A stretch of DNA of 64,000 nt from Paramyrothecium sp. XJ0827 (lineage: Eukaryota; Ascomycota; Sordariomycetes; Hypocreales; Stachybotryaceae), in assembly GCA_020881915.1 (NCBI GenBank), contig JAJFPB010000013.1:558001-622000 (forward strand), in the 5' to 3' direction. The position numbers and the translations under genes were made by a program. The notes under the pieces were generated by a model, which searched no databases, had not been told where the DNA came from, and was given only the letters and a program-made list of their open reading frames with translations. Of this stretch, positions 9,929-20,329 are shown one piece after another; positions within the stretch are counted from its first letter, which is position 1; each line of letters begins with the position of its first letter.

Positions 9929-10627
9929 ATGGCTTTACCAACTACAACTAGCATCATTGCTGGCCAAGAAGAAGAGCTTGTAACACTCTGGGGCCTGCAT
10001 ATACCCTTCCCCGAAGAGAGATATGAGTACCAACTCTTTGCTCATATAGTGTATTACAAGCCAAGCCATATTGAGCCGCATTTTCAAAGAAATATTGTTT
10101 CTCCGGCCCTGGACCTCAGGGCTTACTGCACTCCAGACCTTATATCCATATATGCCATCAATCTCCCGGCCGAACCCTTCCAGCCTTTGCAGAGCAGAAC
10201 CTTCTGGACGCGTTTACTTCGTGCCTTAATCGAGCCGGAGCGGATGATAGAGCCTTTCAAGATCCCACCTGGATGCTACTCATACCGTTCGCTCAAGGAT
10301 GTTTATCCAAACATCTTTCAAGAGGGCACGATGGAACGACGGCTTATCGACACTCTCATAACACTGGGTGGTATATTGTGTTTATTCCGCTCACAGGACG
10401 CTATGAACCTAGGTCTCATGGAGCTAGACCACGGTATAGCGACCGTTCGATCGAAGTTTGATGTGAAGGAATGGAGAGAGTCTGGTGAATCCCTGCGATG
10501 GCATGGAGAGCGTTTTCTGGCAGACTTTGAGCCGGAGCAGATTGCTCAAGAGGCTGAACGCCTTGATGTATGTGAGGGATTTCCAAAAGAGGATTTGGCG
10601 GGCCATGTTAAGACGACTGCCGCCTGA
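9929..10627 (+). CDS. Hypothetical protein, 232 aa
   Basis: A single uninterrupted frame with a good start context (ACTACAATGG). The product is soluble and mildly acidic, with aromatic residues in the N-terminal half (YEYQLFAHIVYYKPSHIEPH), a LIDTLITLGGILCLF helix near residue 140 and a charged C-terminal segment. No signal peptide, membrane helix or family motif is recognised. Length, codon use and start context make it a better candidate than the other anonymous ORFs nearby. The piggyBac relic begins about 310 bp downstream. Confidence 0.5.
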   Translation: MALPTTTSIIAGQEEELVTLWGLHIPFPEERYEYQLFAHIVYYKPSHIEPHFQRNIVSPALDLRAYCTPDLISIYAINLPAEPFQPLQSRTFWTRLLRALIEPERMIEPFKIPPGCYSYRSLKDVYPNIFQEGTMERRLIDTLITLGGILCLFRSQDAMNLGLMELDHGIATVRSKFDVKEWRESGESLRWHGERFLADFEPEQIAQEAERLDVCEGFPKEDLAGHVKTTAA

Positions 10628-10937
10628 CGAGTGGCGGTTTGATCGATAAGTAGCACTTTAGGCAGGGTTATGGCATGCCACTTCCAAGTCCATCCGAAAA
10701 CATGCAAAAAATATGCGCGTATGCATCGAGGGTCCATTGCACCAACTGGGCGGGATCTGCACGGTTGTCGCCACCCCTGAAAACGTATATATCTCTTGAC
10801 GGTGATGCAGACCCCCTGTACGCATGATAGACGTGTGTGTGCTGCTGATAAATGTAAAGTAACTTGCTTCTGTGTACGCTTGTAACCGAAGAGGCCGTGA
10901 GGTAACGTGTTACACCATATAGTCGTCCGATAAAGCA
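10628..10937. other. Short spacer between orphan gene and piggyBac relic
   Basis: Nothing recognisable. Confidence 0.4.
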
Positions 10938-11640
10938 GAGATTTGGTGACGAGCCCGTCTTACAGCTATCCATTCCGTCCATAGCTGCAGACTACAACGA
11001 TCGTATGAACGGCGTAGATATTGGGGATCATCTTCGCTCGAACATCGATTCCAATCATCGTCAGCGCCAGGGCCCGGCCCGGGCGTTGACCTGGCGTTTC
11101 CTCCTTGCTGTGGCCCTGACGAATAGTTTCCTATTGCAAAAGCTCGGTCAGCCAAGCTGGAAGCCGTACAAGGCCCAAAGCCGGTTCCTTGACGCCTTAG
11201 TTGACGAGATTTCCCGTACGTACGGCCGGGCAAGGCCACAGGGCCAGACGGGCAGCAAGACGGGCCCATCAAGGAAGAGATATCGAGCCGGGGACGAAAT
11301 TACGCCCTTGGCGCAGCACGAATTTGACGATAGAGGTGTAACATCGGATTGCGTGGCCTGTCAAGGCGTTCAAATTGGTGTACGGTCTCAAAGCTCGAAA
11401 AAACGGCGCCCCTTGGGGCAGCTAGATGAAGATGGCGTCAATCGTCGGGTCAGGAAAGGTACAATTGCAAGCAGGGATGTGTGACGTGTAATGTAGCCCT
11501 TTGTAACAAGGGAAAATGCTGGGACTTATATCATGAGCCAATTTCTTAGGTAGCTGATGTCACTAGATTTTCCCCGTTTTAATTGGATCAGATCCATGTC
11601 CGATACATCATCTAAGGCTTCGCACTGCCAAGGAGATGCT
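10938..11640 (+). pseudogene. 3' relic of a second piggyBac-like element
   Basis: The frame 11005-11484 aligns with the C-terminal third of the transposase at 4076-6094: MNGVDIGDHLRSN against MNAVDRADHLRSN, and GQPSWKPYKAQSRF against GQPSWKPYRAQSRF. The final cysteine-rich region continues past a frame break (GTAATGTAGCCCTTTGTAAC in both). The 3' flank keeps a diverged copy of the inverted-repeat region (GGATCAGATCCATGTCCGAT). The first two catalytic Asp regions and the left end are gone. It is clearly more diverged than the two hAT copies are from each other, so it is an older insertion. Confidence 0.85.
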
Positions 11641-12107
11641 CTGAGCGTCGTGAGCGAGCCCGTGGTGCTTCTATCACGTAAGTTTGGATGTCCATTTTCA
11701 GGCCATGGCTTTGGAAACTCACTGAGTCGATAGCGAGTCATCTCCCTCGAGTACTTAGTTACGGTTCCGGACATACATACATTCGAAAGACGTGTCGTCA
11801 AGGTCAGACTCAAGCAGCTGTCGTAAAGATGGTGGAGCGATGCGGGGTTTCCCAAACGGTCATGGGTAGCGTGGCACAGACCATCTGTCGCAGGGTGGGC
11901 ATAATCTTTACGGCCTCAGGAAACAACTGCGTTAGTAATCTAGCTGTATGCTTTAATGTAACTCTCTGCGGAATGGAATACCCCGCACGAAAAACAATTT
12001 AAGCACGGTCAGTGCGATAATGATAAACAGTGGGCAGAGGGCAAACGACAATTTAGTGTACATGACGATTTATAAATAGAAGTGTGGGGTGATTGACTGT
12101 AGATTTG
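11641..12107. other. Intergenic stretch downstream of the kinase-like gene
   Basis: No supported gene; short ORFs on both strands only. Confidence 0.4.
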
Positions 12108-14582
12108 CTAGCAAGGCGCTCTCGCGACTCGTGTCCATCGGTCAGCATTCCACTCTAAGAACGCCGTTTTTGCCAACCAAATATCCTCTGAAAAGCTTTG
12201 ACTTGGCCGACTTCGCTTGCTTGAATCACCAGTTACCTTCTTGGCATCCATCGTCTCCGACTTCCACGCTCGCTTGTTCGGCACCAGCTGCGCCAACGGA
12301 CGCCGAGGCGGGTTGAGTAGCAAAGCCCGTTCAAAGTCGATCACCATAACTCTGTTGGTCTCAGGATTGAATAACATGTTTGCAAGTCGCACATCTTTGT
12401 GGACCACGCCCTCTCGATGCATGGCTTTCAAGGACCGAATGGCCTCATCTTCGAGTGACCTGTTTATGTCGCCAGTTTTCTGTGCTTTGTCGATGCTGCA
12501 GCCTCCCCAGGACAAAAATGTCATGTGCACCACGTAGACCCGATGGTCATAGTAGTAAGTCTTGTTCATCGATCGGAGGTCAATGGCACCCAGGAAGACA
12601 GGCACGTTGACGCCTTGGATTGGTTTGAGACGCTTGTAGACAGCAGCCTCGTGCTCGAGATCTTTGATGAAAGCCCGCACCGTGCCCTTGCTGACAAAGG
12701 TGTAGCCATGCGCAAGTAGGGTCACTTGGAAAAGCACACCCCGCGCACCACCCTCCCCCAATGGCCTGATGCCGTCGTCGAGAGACTGCTTCAGCTGCTT
12801 CCAGAGTAGGCGAAGCCACTCCTCGTGATTGACAGGATGACGTGCGCGGGCGGGAGCACAGCTCTTGCAGTGAAGTGCCGCGTTCGGGCACTTTGGGTCG
12901 AGGAAACTACCCTTGACCATCCCGAGGAGACATTTCTGCGTACAGTACTGCCGACCCTGCTCGCCGCCTCCTCCGCGCGGCCGTAACGCCAGTCGCTGGC
13001 TCCGCCTAGTCCCTTGTCTTGTGTTTGGTCCGGTTGGCGTAGGCGTGTCCGGTGGCCTGGGCGCCGACTCGTCATCAGATGATTCCTGCCTGTCGTCCTT
13101 CCTCAACGACCCCTCGCCAATCTGGCACACAGCAGTTCGACGTGTCCTTTTGCGGGGCAAGGCCGGCGACCGATCGACATCCTTGTAGGTGGTAGGTTCA
13201 TGGCCAGGTGAGTAGTCTGATGACGCCGATCGTTCATTTTCTGGGATAGAACGCAATGTCGATTCGAAATCCTCAGCCCACGTCTTCAAGTGCTTCATAG
13301 CGTTTAGACGTTCCTCCTGCCTATCCCCCCGTCGTTCTCCAGGCGAACCGAGAGCCATAAGGGTGAACGCTAGATATTGACCGACAGCCGTGCATATGTG
13401 GAGGTTGTTTGGATGTGTCGACACCTCCGGACCAGGCTCTGCTAGGTGATAGTACAGAGTCTCAGGTTCGTCCCAGTCAACTTTGAGAAACACAATGGCC
13501 TCGCCAGTAGTAAGAAGACCATATTCAAGGCCACTTTCGATCATGTAATGATATGTCTGCGTGATGGCAGATGCCGTCAGCTTCTCCGCGTGGTACTGGA
13601 AACGCGCGTCAGGGTCTACAGAAGTTGGAATCGTCCTTCGGTTCACAACTTCCCTGTGGATATCCATGGCGCGGAGACCGAGACGAAGATGCGGAGCGGT
13701 CAACTTGTGGGGCGGCTTATACTCGGAAACGTAAACCATGGTGCGCCGGGCAGACAGTGTATTGTCGGATCGATAGACACAGATCTGATCCGGCCGCAGC
13801 TGGTTGAGATCTCTTCGGTGGTCCGGCGTCCGCGGTGGTGTCGATGGGGTCTTCCTCTCAACGACTTCTTCGGCGACATCGCTGAGGGCATGGGGATGGT
13901 TCTCAAAGACGACACCATCTCCGATCTGGAAAGCCCTGCTGACCTCTTCCACCTGTTTGAGCTGTTGTATGATGGCTCTAACCGGATCCTCCACGCTATT
14001 ATGTAGGAAATATTCGAGCGTCTTCTCGTCTGCTATCGGCCGTTGAGAGATCCTATTCCCCAAGCCGGCCAGGAAGTTTCGGTTCTCGAAAACGCGGCTT
14101 TCGGTAGGAAATGAATTGTAGAGTGTACCGAAGGTGAGCTTCTGTTGATCAAGGAAGTCGGGCCATGGCCTGAGGTTTTTAGGACACCACTTGTTACGCG
14201 GATTGGTGATGGGGCCCCTCGAAGTCAGTTTTGGATCTGTTTCGATGGCGAAGCGAGAGAAAACGGAGGCATGGCAAGCTGCAATGTATTCGTCAAGTGT
14301 CGTGAGTCGTGTTTGTTCCTCTGACGCTTCGGCGCGTTGCTGTTCTCTCTCAGCGCGTTGTCGCTCCTCCTGTCGTTCTCTCTCCGCTTCCTCGGCTCGT
14401 TGCTGTTCCCTCTCGGCGCGTTGTCGCTCTTCCTGTCGTTCTCTCTCCGCTTCCTCGGCGCGTTGCTGTTCCCTCTCGGCGCGTTGTCGCTCCTCCTGTC
14501 GTTCTCTCTCCGCTTCCTCGGCGCGCTGCACCGCCTCTTGAAGGAGCTTTTCCAGCTCCCCCACGCTCCTCTGGTGGGCCAT
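12108..14582 (-). CDS. Coiled-coil protein with a C-terminal protein-kinase-like domain (824 aa)
   Basis: Residues 10-90 are a highly charged coiled coil built from three 21-aa repeats. Residues about 95-440 form an uncharacterised region (HPHALSDVAEEVV; a later block of TQTYHYMIESGLEYGLLTTGEAIVFL). A disordered, charged linker follows, then a cysteine cluster (YCTQKCLLGM...CPNAALHCKSC). The last 200 residues look like a protein kinase fold: a catalytic loop with H728-K-D730-VRLAN and an IDFER motif at 748-752 where DFG is usual. Proteins with this layout are commonly annotated as fungal serine/threonine kinases in accessory regions; the DFE variant and the weak glycine loop make catalytic activity uncertain. 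The ATG at 14582 is the first in frame. No intron is needed. Confidence 0.8.
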   Translation of the reverse strand: MAHQRSVGELEKLLQEAVQRAEEAERERQEERQRAEREQQRAEEAERERQEERQRAEREQQRAEEAERERQEERQRAEREQQRAEASEEQTRLTTLDEYIAACHASVFSRFAIETDPKLTSRGPITNPRNKWCPKNLRPWPDFLDQQKLTFGTLYNSFPTESRVFENRNFLAGLGNRISQRPIADEKTLEYFLHNSVEDPVRAIIQQLKQVEEVSRAFQIGDGVVFENHPHALSDVAEEVVERKTPSTPPRTPDHRRDLNQLRPDQICVYRSDNTLSARRTMVYVSEYKPPHKLTAPHLRLGLRAMDIHREVVNRRTIPTSVDPDARFQYHAEKLTASAITQTYHYMIESGLEYGLLTTGEAIVFLKVDWDEPETLYYHLAEPGPEVSTHPNNLHICTAVGQYLAFTLMALGSPGERRGDRQEERLNAMKHLKTWAEDFESTLRSIPENERSASSDYSPGHEPTTYKDVDRSPALPRKRTRRTAVCQIGEGSLRKDDRQESSDDESAPRPPDTPTPTGPNTRQGTRRSQRLALRPRGGGGEQGRQYCTQKCLLGMVKGSFLDPKCPNAALHCKSCAPARARHPVNHEEWLRLLWKQLKQSLDDGIRPLGEGGARGVLFQVTLLAHGYTFVSKGTVRAFIKDLEHEAAVYKRLKPIQGVNVPVFLGAIDLRSMNKTYYYDHRVYVVHMTFLSWGGCSIDKAQKTGDINRSLEDEAIRSLKAMHREGVVHKDVRLANMLFNPETNRVMVIDFERALLLNPPRRPLAQLVPNKRAWKSETMDAKKVTGDSSKRSRPSQSFSEDIWLAKTAFLEWNADRWTRVARAPC
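14340..14528 (-). repeat. Three 63-bp tandem repeats coding the coiled coil
   Basis: Each unit encodes QRAEEAERERQEERQRAEREQ. Units differ at only a few bases, so the array expands or contracts in steps of 21 residues without changing frame. The low sequence complexity keeps several other frames open here. Confidence 0.9.
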
Positions 14583-15405
14583 AAGGTATCGCTGTCGTTG
14601 TTTGTTCGATGGGAAATAAAATGAATTTGCATTGAATGCTAACTAGTATCAGTTGCTGCGACAAAAAGTGTTGACATCACGCGAACTCATGTTGCTAGGG
14701 CAACCTCTGCTTTTATTGGTCTGAGGAAGCGAGTGCGTGCACGGGCCAGCTATGATCCCAAAATGACGTGGCGTTTTGTGACAGCAGCTGCCAAACTTTC
14801 TGCTCCTCGGTCCCTTCATTTCTTCTTCTCTTCGACCCGCCATTGCTGCTGCGCTTTGCCGTCATCGCGTTTCTGTTGTCATCATGAAATGGTCTGCACA
14901 CTCCTCGGATAAGCAGGAGATGCCGTGAAGGCAGTGCCTGTAATATTAGAACCTTTGTCTTACCGTAGAGCCAAAGTAGAGAAGCCATCGCGCCTTAGCA
15001 TACAGTACAACCGATGCCAATGACAGAATATGACTTTGCTCCAAACCCTGAGACTTGGCACGCGCACTCGTAAGCTCAGGGGTTGGGAGTGGCGAGTGGG
15101 ATCAGCGTCCGTGTTTATTCTCTATTGTACGGTATTGGCTGGAGAAAAGTAATAAGGATACCGGCCTCGTTTAAACGCAACGGCATTTTTGGTCGCTGTT
15201 GGAAGCCACCGACAAGGGTCTAATCGTATTTCGTAAGCAACGTTTTGGCGGGGGTTTGGGTCTGGAATTGGATTGACCATGAGAATTGGTTATACCTTGA
15301 AGTACCAAGGAGATACGTCTACTTGATTATCTGCGGTGATCGACTTTTAGATGTTTTAATAATGCTCTTCGGCTGGCACTCGAATTTAACAGACCTGTGA
15401 CGATC
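14583..15405. other. Upstream region of the kinase-like gene
   Basis: No supported gene. It contains the presumed promoter of the minus-strand gene starting at 14582; I see no clear TATA box. Confidence 0.4.
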
Positions 15406-15780
15406 GATTGATTGATTGATTGATTGATGTATTTTCCGTCCAGCGGCCTTCAGGTCGCTCAGGTCCCCTTTTGGGGCACAGGACGTGCTGAGCTAAAGTG
15501 TCTAGAAGTCCTGCTATACAGAGCCATCAACCAGCGCTTCTTGCAGGGCCTCGCTGTCTGGATAGGCTGTCGAGCCTAACTCTAGGGAGGCGGCCGTCAG
15601 GCACCACCTTACAAGTGTCTATGGCTACTCCTCCAATAGCCGCCCTTCCGATCCTTTATCCAGCATTTCGTAGGCTCAAAGGCGCTCCTTTTGTCGAAGC
15701 CTCTATTCCGTCGGCGGAAACATGAGGCACAATGTGGTCAACCCTTGGTTTTGTCCGGTCAGAATTCTCTCGCTCGCCTG
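15406..15780 (-). mobile_element. Probable LINE 3' fragment with a (CAAT)n tail
   Basis: On the minus strand the segment ends in about five CAAT/ATCA units (15406-15428 on the plus strand), preceded by a short GC-rich stretch with CCCCAAAAGGGG. Tandem short-motif tails like this end many fungal Tad-type LINEs. The upstream part carries no recognisable reverse transcriptase, so this is at most a few hundred bases of 3' end. Its higher-coordinate side runs up to the Fot/pogo element. Confidence 0.4.
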
Positions 15781-15783
15781 CTA

Positions 15784-17984
15784 CCATGCAGTACCCACCT
15801 GCCGGTCATACCCACCTACCGGTCAGCGAAAACAAAATTTCCCCATACAAAATGTCCAACTTCACTTGCACAGTGCTTAGCCAAAATTGAAGTTATTTAC
15901 ATGGAACAGATTGTGTCTTACTGAGAGTTTCATGTTGTTTCATATTGGAATATTCATTTTTATTTTACACAAGCAGTTTGGTCGCATGGCACTAATGTAA
16001 AATTTCTCAAAATGCCTCCTTCATCACCCAGCCTCCCCGAGATTTCATCAAGATTTTATCTATAGCAGCTTCCTTTAATCGCCTTGAAAATGCCTCAACA
16101 GTCTTATACAGAGAATGATGTCATTGAAGCTATACTGGATGTTACAGATAATCACCTCTCGCAGCACCAGGCCGCCCAGAAGCATGGAATGCCCCAAACC
16201 ACTCTGTCTGACCGATTAAGAGGCCTACCGTCAAAGTCCGAGGTCACCCAACCTGCCCAGCTGTTATACAAATCCCAAGAGGCTAGATTAGTTACATGGA
16301 TACTTCGACAAGAGGCCTTAGGCTATGCTCCCTCTCACAGTCAAGTTCGCGCCACCGTCACTGCCCTCCTACGACAACAAGGAAGGGAAAAGCCTGTCGG
16401 TGTACATTGGCTAGCCAGGTTCATGAAACGGCATCCATCCATAAAGACAAAGATAGGAAAACGTCAGGAGGCGTCGAGGTTCAATTGCTTTACCCCGACC
16501 GCCGTCAACTGGTACTTTGATATTCGAGAGAGAGAGTATGGCTGGATCAAACCCGAGAACACGGTTAATGTTGACGAGGGCGGTATCATGGCTGGATTTG
16601 GTGAGTATTGATCATCATTTCTGATACAAAACTTACCAATAAATTGCAAATCTAGGCTTGGATTCCTTGGTAATTGGCAGTAGCGATCCCAGGAGGAAGG
16701 CCTTCCTCAAAGGCTCCCAGTCCCGCACTTGGACTAGTTTTATCGAAGCCGTCACTGCAGATGGCCGTCTTCTGAAGCCGGGGATTATCTTCAAAGGCAA
16801 AGAACTTCAGCAGCAGTGGTTTATCGATGAGTTCAACAAGATCGCCGACTGGTATTATATCACGTCCGACAACGGCTGGACAGACAACCATATCGCGGTC
16901 GAGTGGCTCAAAGAGGTTTATCTGCCCCAAACCCAGCCAGCAGATGAGTCTGATGCAAGGCTCATCATATTAGATGGCCATGGGAGCCATGTATCTGTGG
17001 GTGTCTACCTGTTCTGGATCAGAAATACCGCTGAATGAAAATCCAGGATGGGTGGATGGCCACGTGTTTTCTGAACAACGTGTATTGCTGTTACCTGCCT
17101 GCACATTGCTCTCTCATGGCCTACAGCCACTGGATAATGGCGTTTTCAACGCATCCAAGGCTGCCTATCGCAAAGAACTCCAAAAGTTGACAAGCCTGAC
17201 GGATTCTGCGCCAGTGGACAAGGTCAACTTCATCAAGGCTTATGCCAAAGCCAGGGAAGTGGGTATGACGAAGAAAAACGTACTTTCAGGCTGGAGAGTA
17301 ACTGGAAATTGGCCGATTTCACGACGGAAAGCACTCATACATCCCGAGATACAGCCAGACAAGAAGGAAACGACGCCTGGATCAGACGGCCACAGAGACG
17401 GGCAAGTCGATTCTGATAATACGCCAAAGACCAGCCGTCACATCAGAGACCTGGGGAAGGACAAGAGCCCCACCACCAGAAGGCGGTATTCTGTGATATC
17501 GAAAGGGTTTGAAGTCCAAGAGTCAAAGATCGCCTCTCTGAGCACCAGAATAGCCAGCCTGGAGGAGGAAGTTGGCCGGTTGAATAGAGGCAAGAAGAGA
17601 AAGGCGATACCGAACCCCAATAAGAAATTTATGACGCTGGCAGAGGCTCTAGCGGCTGGTGACACTGTTTCAGAGCCAAACGAAGCAATTGAAGGGGCGG
17701 ATGTTGTTGAGGATGTGATCGAGGTGGGAGGGATGGAAGAAGATGAGAGGTCAAATTCGGGAGAGGAAGAATTAGGTGTCGTACGCACCCGCACAGGGCG
17801 TGAGGTTAAAAGACCTAGAAAATATTGAAATCTGTTCAATTCTAAACTAAATTCCGTAAATCATTTTATCCTTATTCCTTTCCGTGAGTTTTCCCCATGG
17901 GGTTGAAAAGTTGCATTTTGTATGGGGAAATTCTTTTTTTGCTGACCGGTAGGTGGGTATGACCGGCAGGTGGGTACTGCATGG
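15784..17984 (+). mobile_element. Fot/pogo-type Tc1-mariner transposon (2201 bp)
   Basis: Terminal inverted repeats of about 44 bp, perfect from CCATGCAGTACCCACCTGCC inward. A second conserved inverted block lies at about 15839-15860 and 17910-17932 (ATTTCCCCATACAAAATG). The ends are flanked by TA on both sides (15782-15783, 17985-17986), the standard target duplication. The interior encodes a CENP-B/DDE_1-type transposase. Confidence 0.93.
16090..17828 (+). pseudogene. Fot/pogo transposase (exons 16090-16600, 16656-16990, 17047-17828), one frameshift
   Basis: A psq-type helix-turn-helix lies at residues 1-50 (HLSQHQAAQKHGMPQTTLSD), then a CENP-B-type DNA-binding region (ARFMKRHPSI). The DDE_1 core has its first Asp in NVDEGGIMAGF and its second in ILDGHGSH. 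Two introns are inferred: 16601-16655 (GTGAGT...CTAG), joining MAGFG to LDSLVIGSSDP, and 16991-17046 (GTATCT...CCAG), joining DGHGSH to DGWMATCFLNN. In exon 3 the frame changes near 17108-17113, where TCTCTC looks like a 2-bp CT duplication; removing two bases would read LPAHCSHGLQPLD. The C-terminus has a coiled coil and an acidic tail. One recent indel separates it from an intact gene. Confidence 0.85.
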
Positions 17985-18891
17985 TACATAAAGTAACTAG
18001 GCCTGGTTAGCGGCGTTGGCAGGTACCCATGTATTGCGCACTTTCAGGTGGAGTTGACGTTGGCCAGGCACCGGCTGCTTCTGTAACTTGTGATTGCTGG
18101 AATTACGTTTATCGGCTGGCATCAACGTAAAACGGAAGTGAGGGGGATCGTAAATCCTTATTGTCACTTTCAAAACAAAACAAAACAAAAAAAAATTTCC
18201 TCTAAGTTATGTCAGTTCGTTGGTCAGCGATCTGAAGCTCAGCCTATCTTGTGGTTTTTCCCTGCCCTCTCCCCAGTCAACCCGTAAATAGCGGCCAACT
18301 CCGGCGATACCAACACGGAACAGCCTCAAGTTGGCCGACCATGCTTCAGCTGCTAGAATAGGATGTTGAACACTCGGAGAAAGGGCCTTCAAGCAGGCCC
18401 GCTAAACCAGAGTCAAACGAGGCAAGAGCAAATCAGTGGACGAGGAAGAAAGTACTGTAGGCCTATGGGTGGCTCGATCAATTGTTACAATCGAATTTAA
18501 CTTAGCGTCGTGGCCCTGTGAGGCTTGGTCCTACCGAGCGTAATAAATATCTAACGTACATGATAAGTGAATGTATCACACTAACGGATTGGGATTCCAC
18601 GTATGCGCCCGCTTTAATCTGTTAATATGTTGCGTTCGCTTGTCTGTTACATTCGCTTATCTGTGACGTTATCTATCTATGACATAGATGCCCATATTTG
18701 CGGATATTTGTTTCACACCAGCATTCCGGACACTGATGCGACGATGACCCAGCTTTGCTCCAGCGTTGCACAAGCCCTTCGAAATCTTTCAAAAGTTCAC
18801 AATAGGGCTTCATAATGCAGCGCTTTCCCACAATCCTTAACCAATAGCTCGACCTCTTAGGTCGATAGCGATAGCAGTCACAGCAAAGTGG
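17985..18891. other. Intergenic stretch with an A-rich tract
   Basis: No supported gene. An A-rich tract (repeated CAAAA then A9) lies at about 18171-18195. Short ORFs only. Confidence 0.4.
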
Positions 18892-20274
18892 GCTGGGTGG
18901 CTGAACAACCTCGGGATTCATCTTCACGAGAGATACTCGCGTACGGGAGCGGTGGGGGATCTCGAAGAGGCTATTCTTGTGGGACGGCAAGTCATCGATG
19001 CTACCCCGAAAGATCATCCGGACCGAGCTGGAAGGCTGAATAACCTCGGGCTTCGTCTTGGTGATAGATACTCGCGTACGGGAGCCATGGGAGATCTCGA
19101 AGAGGCTATTATCGTGACACGACAAGTCATCGATGCTACCCCGAAACACTATCCAGACCGGGCTGGAAGGCTGAATAACCTCGGGCTTCGTCTTGGTGAT
19201 AGATACTCGCGTACGGGAGCCATGGGAGATCTCGAAGAGGCTATTATCGTGACACGACAAGCCATCGATGCTACCCCGAAAGACCATCCGGACCAGGCTG
19301 GAAGGCTGAATAACCTCGGGATTCGCCTTGGCGAAAGATACTTACATACAGGAGGGATGGGGGATCTCGAAGAGGCTATTCTCGTGGCACGACAAGCAAT
19401 CGATGCTACTCCAAAAGACCATCCGGACCAGGCTACACGGTTGAATAACCTCGGGATTCATCTTGGTCATAGATACTCGCGTATGGGAGTGATCGATGAC
19501 CTTGAAGAGGCTATTCTCGTGGCACGGCAAGCCATCGATGCTACCCCGAAAGACCATCCGGACCGGGCTGGAAGGATGAATAACCTCGGGAACCGTCTTG
19601 GCGATGGATACTCGCGCACAGGAGCTATAGAGGATCTTGAAGAGGCCAAGCATTGCTTTACTCTTGCCCTATATCATACCAGCGCTACTACTAGCGAGCG
19701 TATCAAAGCTGGCCGTCGGTTTCTGTTATCTCCGTCTGTTCTTGAGGACCCACAAGCCCACGTCATCGCTAAAACGACCGTCGACCTGATTCCTTTCCTC
19801 ACGCCCCGTTCTCTGCAAAACAGTGATAAACGACACCTTCTTGCTGCAGCGGTCGGACTGGCATCAGATGCGGCGGCCGTGGCTCTATACCGCCAACAAA
19901 ACCCTGTGGCCGCGATCGAACTGCTCGAGACCGGCCGCGGTGTTATCGCAGGGGCGCTGTTCGACCAATCTGACGTCTCCACTCTCGAAAGCAGCTATCC
20001 CGAGCTGGCGCGGTCCTTTGTCGACCTGCGCGACCGATTAGATGCGGCAAGCCTCCTTCCTACCGCTGAGCGTCCTACTGTGGTTGTAGAAACGGAAGCC
20101 ATTCGGCGCCGCGAGGCTGAGCAACAACTCGCCGGCCTCCTCAAGACCATCCGTTCGAAGCCAAGTTTTCGTCGGTTCCTCCTCTCTGCCTCGGAAGCTG
20201 ATATGGTGGAGGCTGCCCGATATGGCCCCATCATCGCCGTAAACGTGAGCTCACATCGCTGCGATGCGTGTTGA
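18892..20274 (+). pseudogene. TPR-CHAT protein, truncated at both ends
   Basis: The frame holds at least five tetratricopeptide units of 45 residues (core RLNNLGLRLGDRYSRTGAMG), then a helical linker (ELLETGRGVIAGALFDQSDV and on) and the first strand of a CHAT peptidase domain (ARYGPIIAVNVSSHRCDA). It stops there at 20272, before the His and Cys catalytic dyad. No ATG precedes the first repeats: the upstream frame meets a stop at 18838. TPR-CHAT proteins act as proteases or scaffolds in immunity-like pathways in bacteria and fungi; this copy lacks the catalytic part. A poly(T) tract lies 13 bp downstream, so a retro-insertion may have removed the 3' end. Confidence 0.8.
18952..19626 (+). repeat. 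Five 135-bp tandem TPR-coding repeats
   Basis: Units start at 18952, 19087, 19222, 19357 and 19492, each exactly 135 bp, with a partial sixth after 19627. The second and third units are almost identical, suggesting recent duplication or gene conversion. Confidence 0.92.
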
Positions 20275-20284
20275 AATGAGCATG

Positions 20285-20286
<2 letters not shown>

Positions 20287-20328
<42 letters not shown>
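20287..20328 (-). repeat. Poly(T) run of 42 nt, probable poly(A) tail of a minus-strand retro-insertion
   Basis: Forty-two uninterrupted T on the plus strand, which is a poly(A) on the minus strand following ...TCTTGTTTAATC. It marks the probable 3' end of a reverse-transcribed insert extending to the right. I could not find a matching target duplication further right. Confidence 0.6.

Positions 20329-20329
<1 letters not shown>

Noticed and set aside
14331..14530. Possible CRISPR-like array
   Set aside because: The 63-bp units are contiguous in-frame coding repeats with no spacers, in a eukaryotic gene.
12913..14624. Several long ORFs on the plus strand opposite the kinase-like gene
   Set aside because: They are antisense shadows of the 824-aa frame; the repeated coiled-coil DNA keeps multiple frames open.
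18673..19653. Minus-strand ORFs with repeated VFRGSIDDLSCHDNSLFEI-like units
   Set aside because: These are antisense readings of the tandem TPR repeats, so the repeat pattern is inherited from the coding strand.
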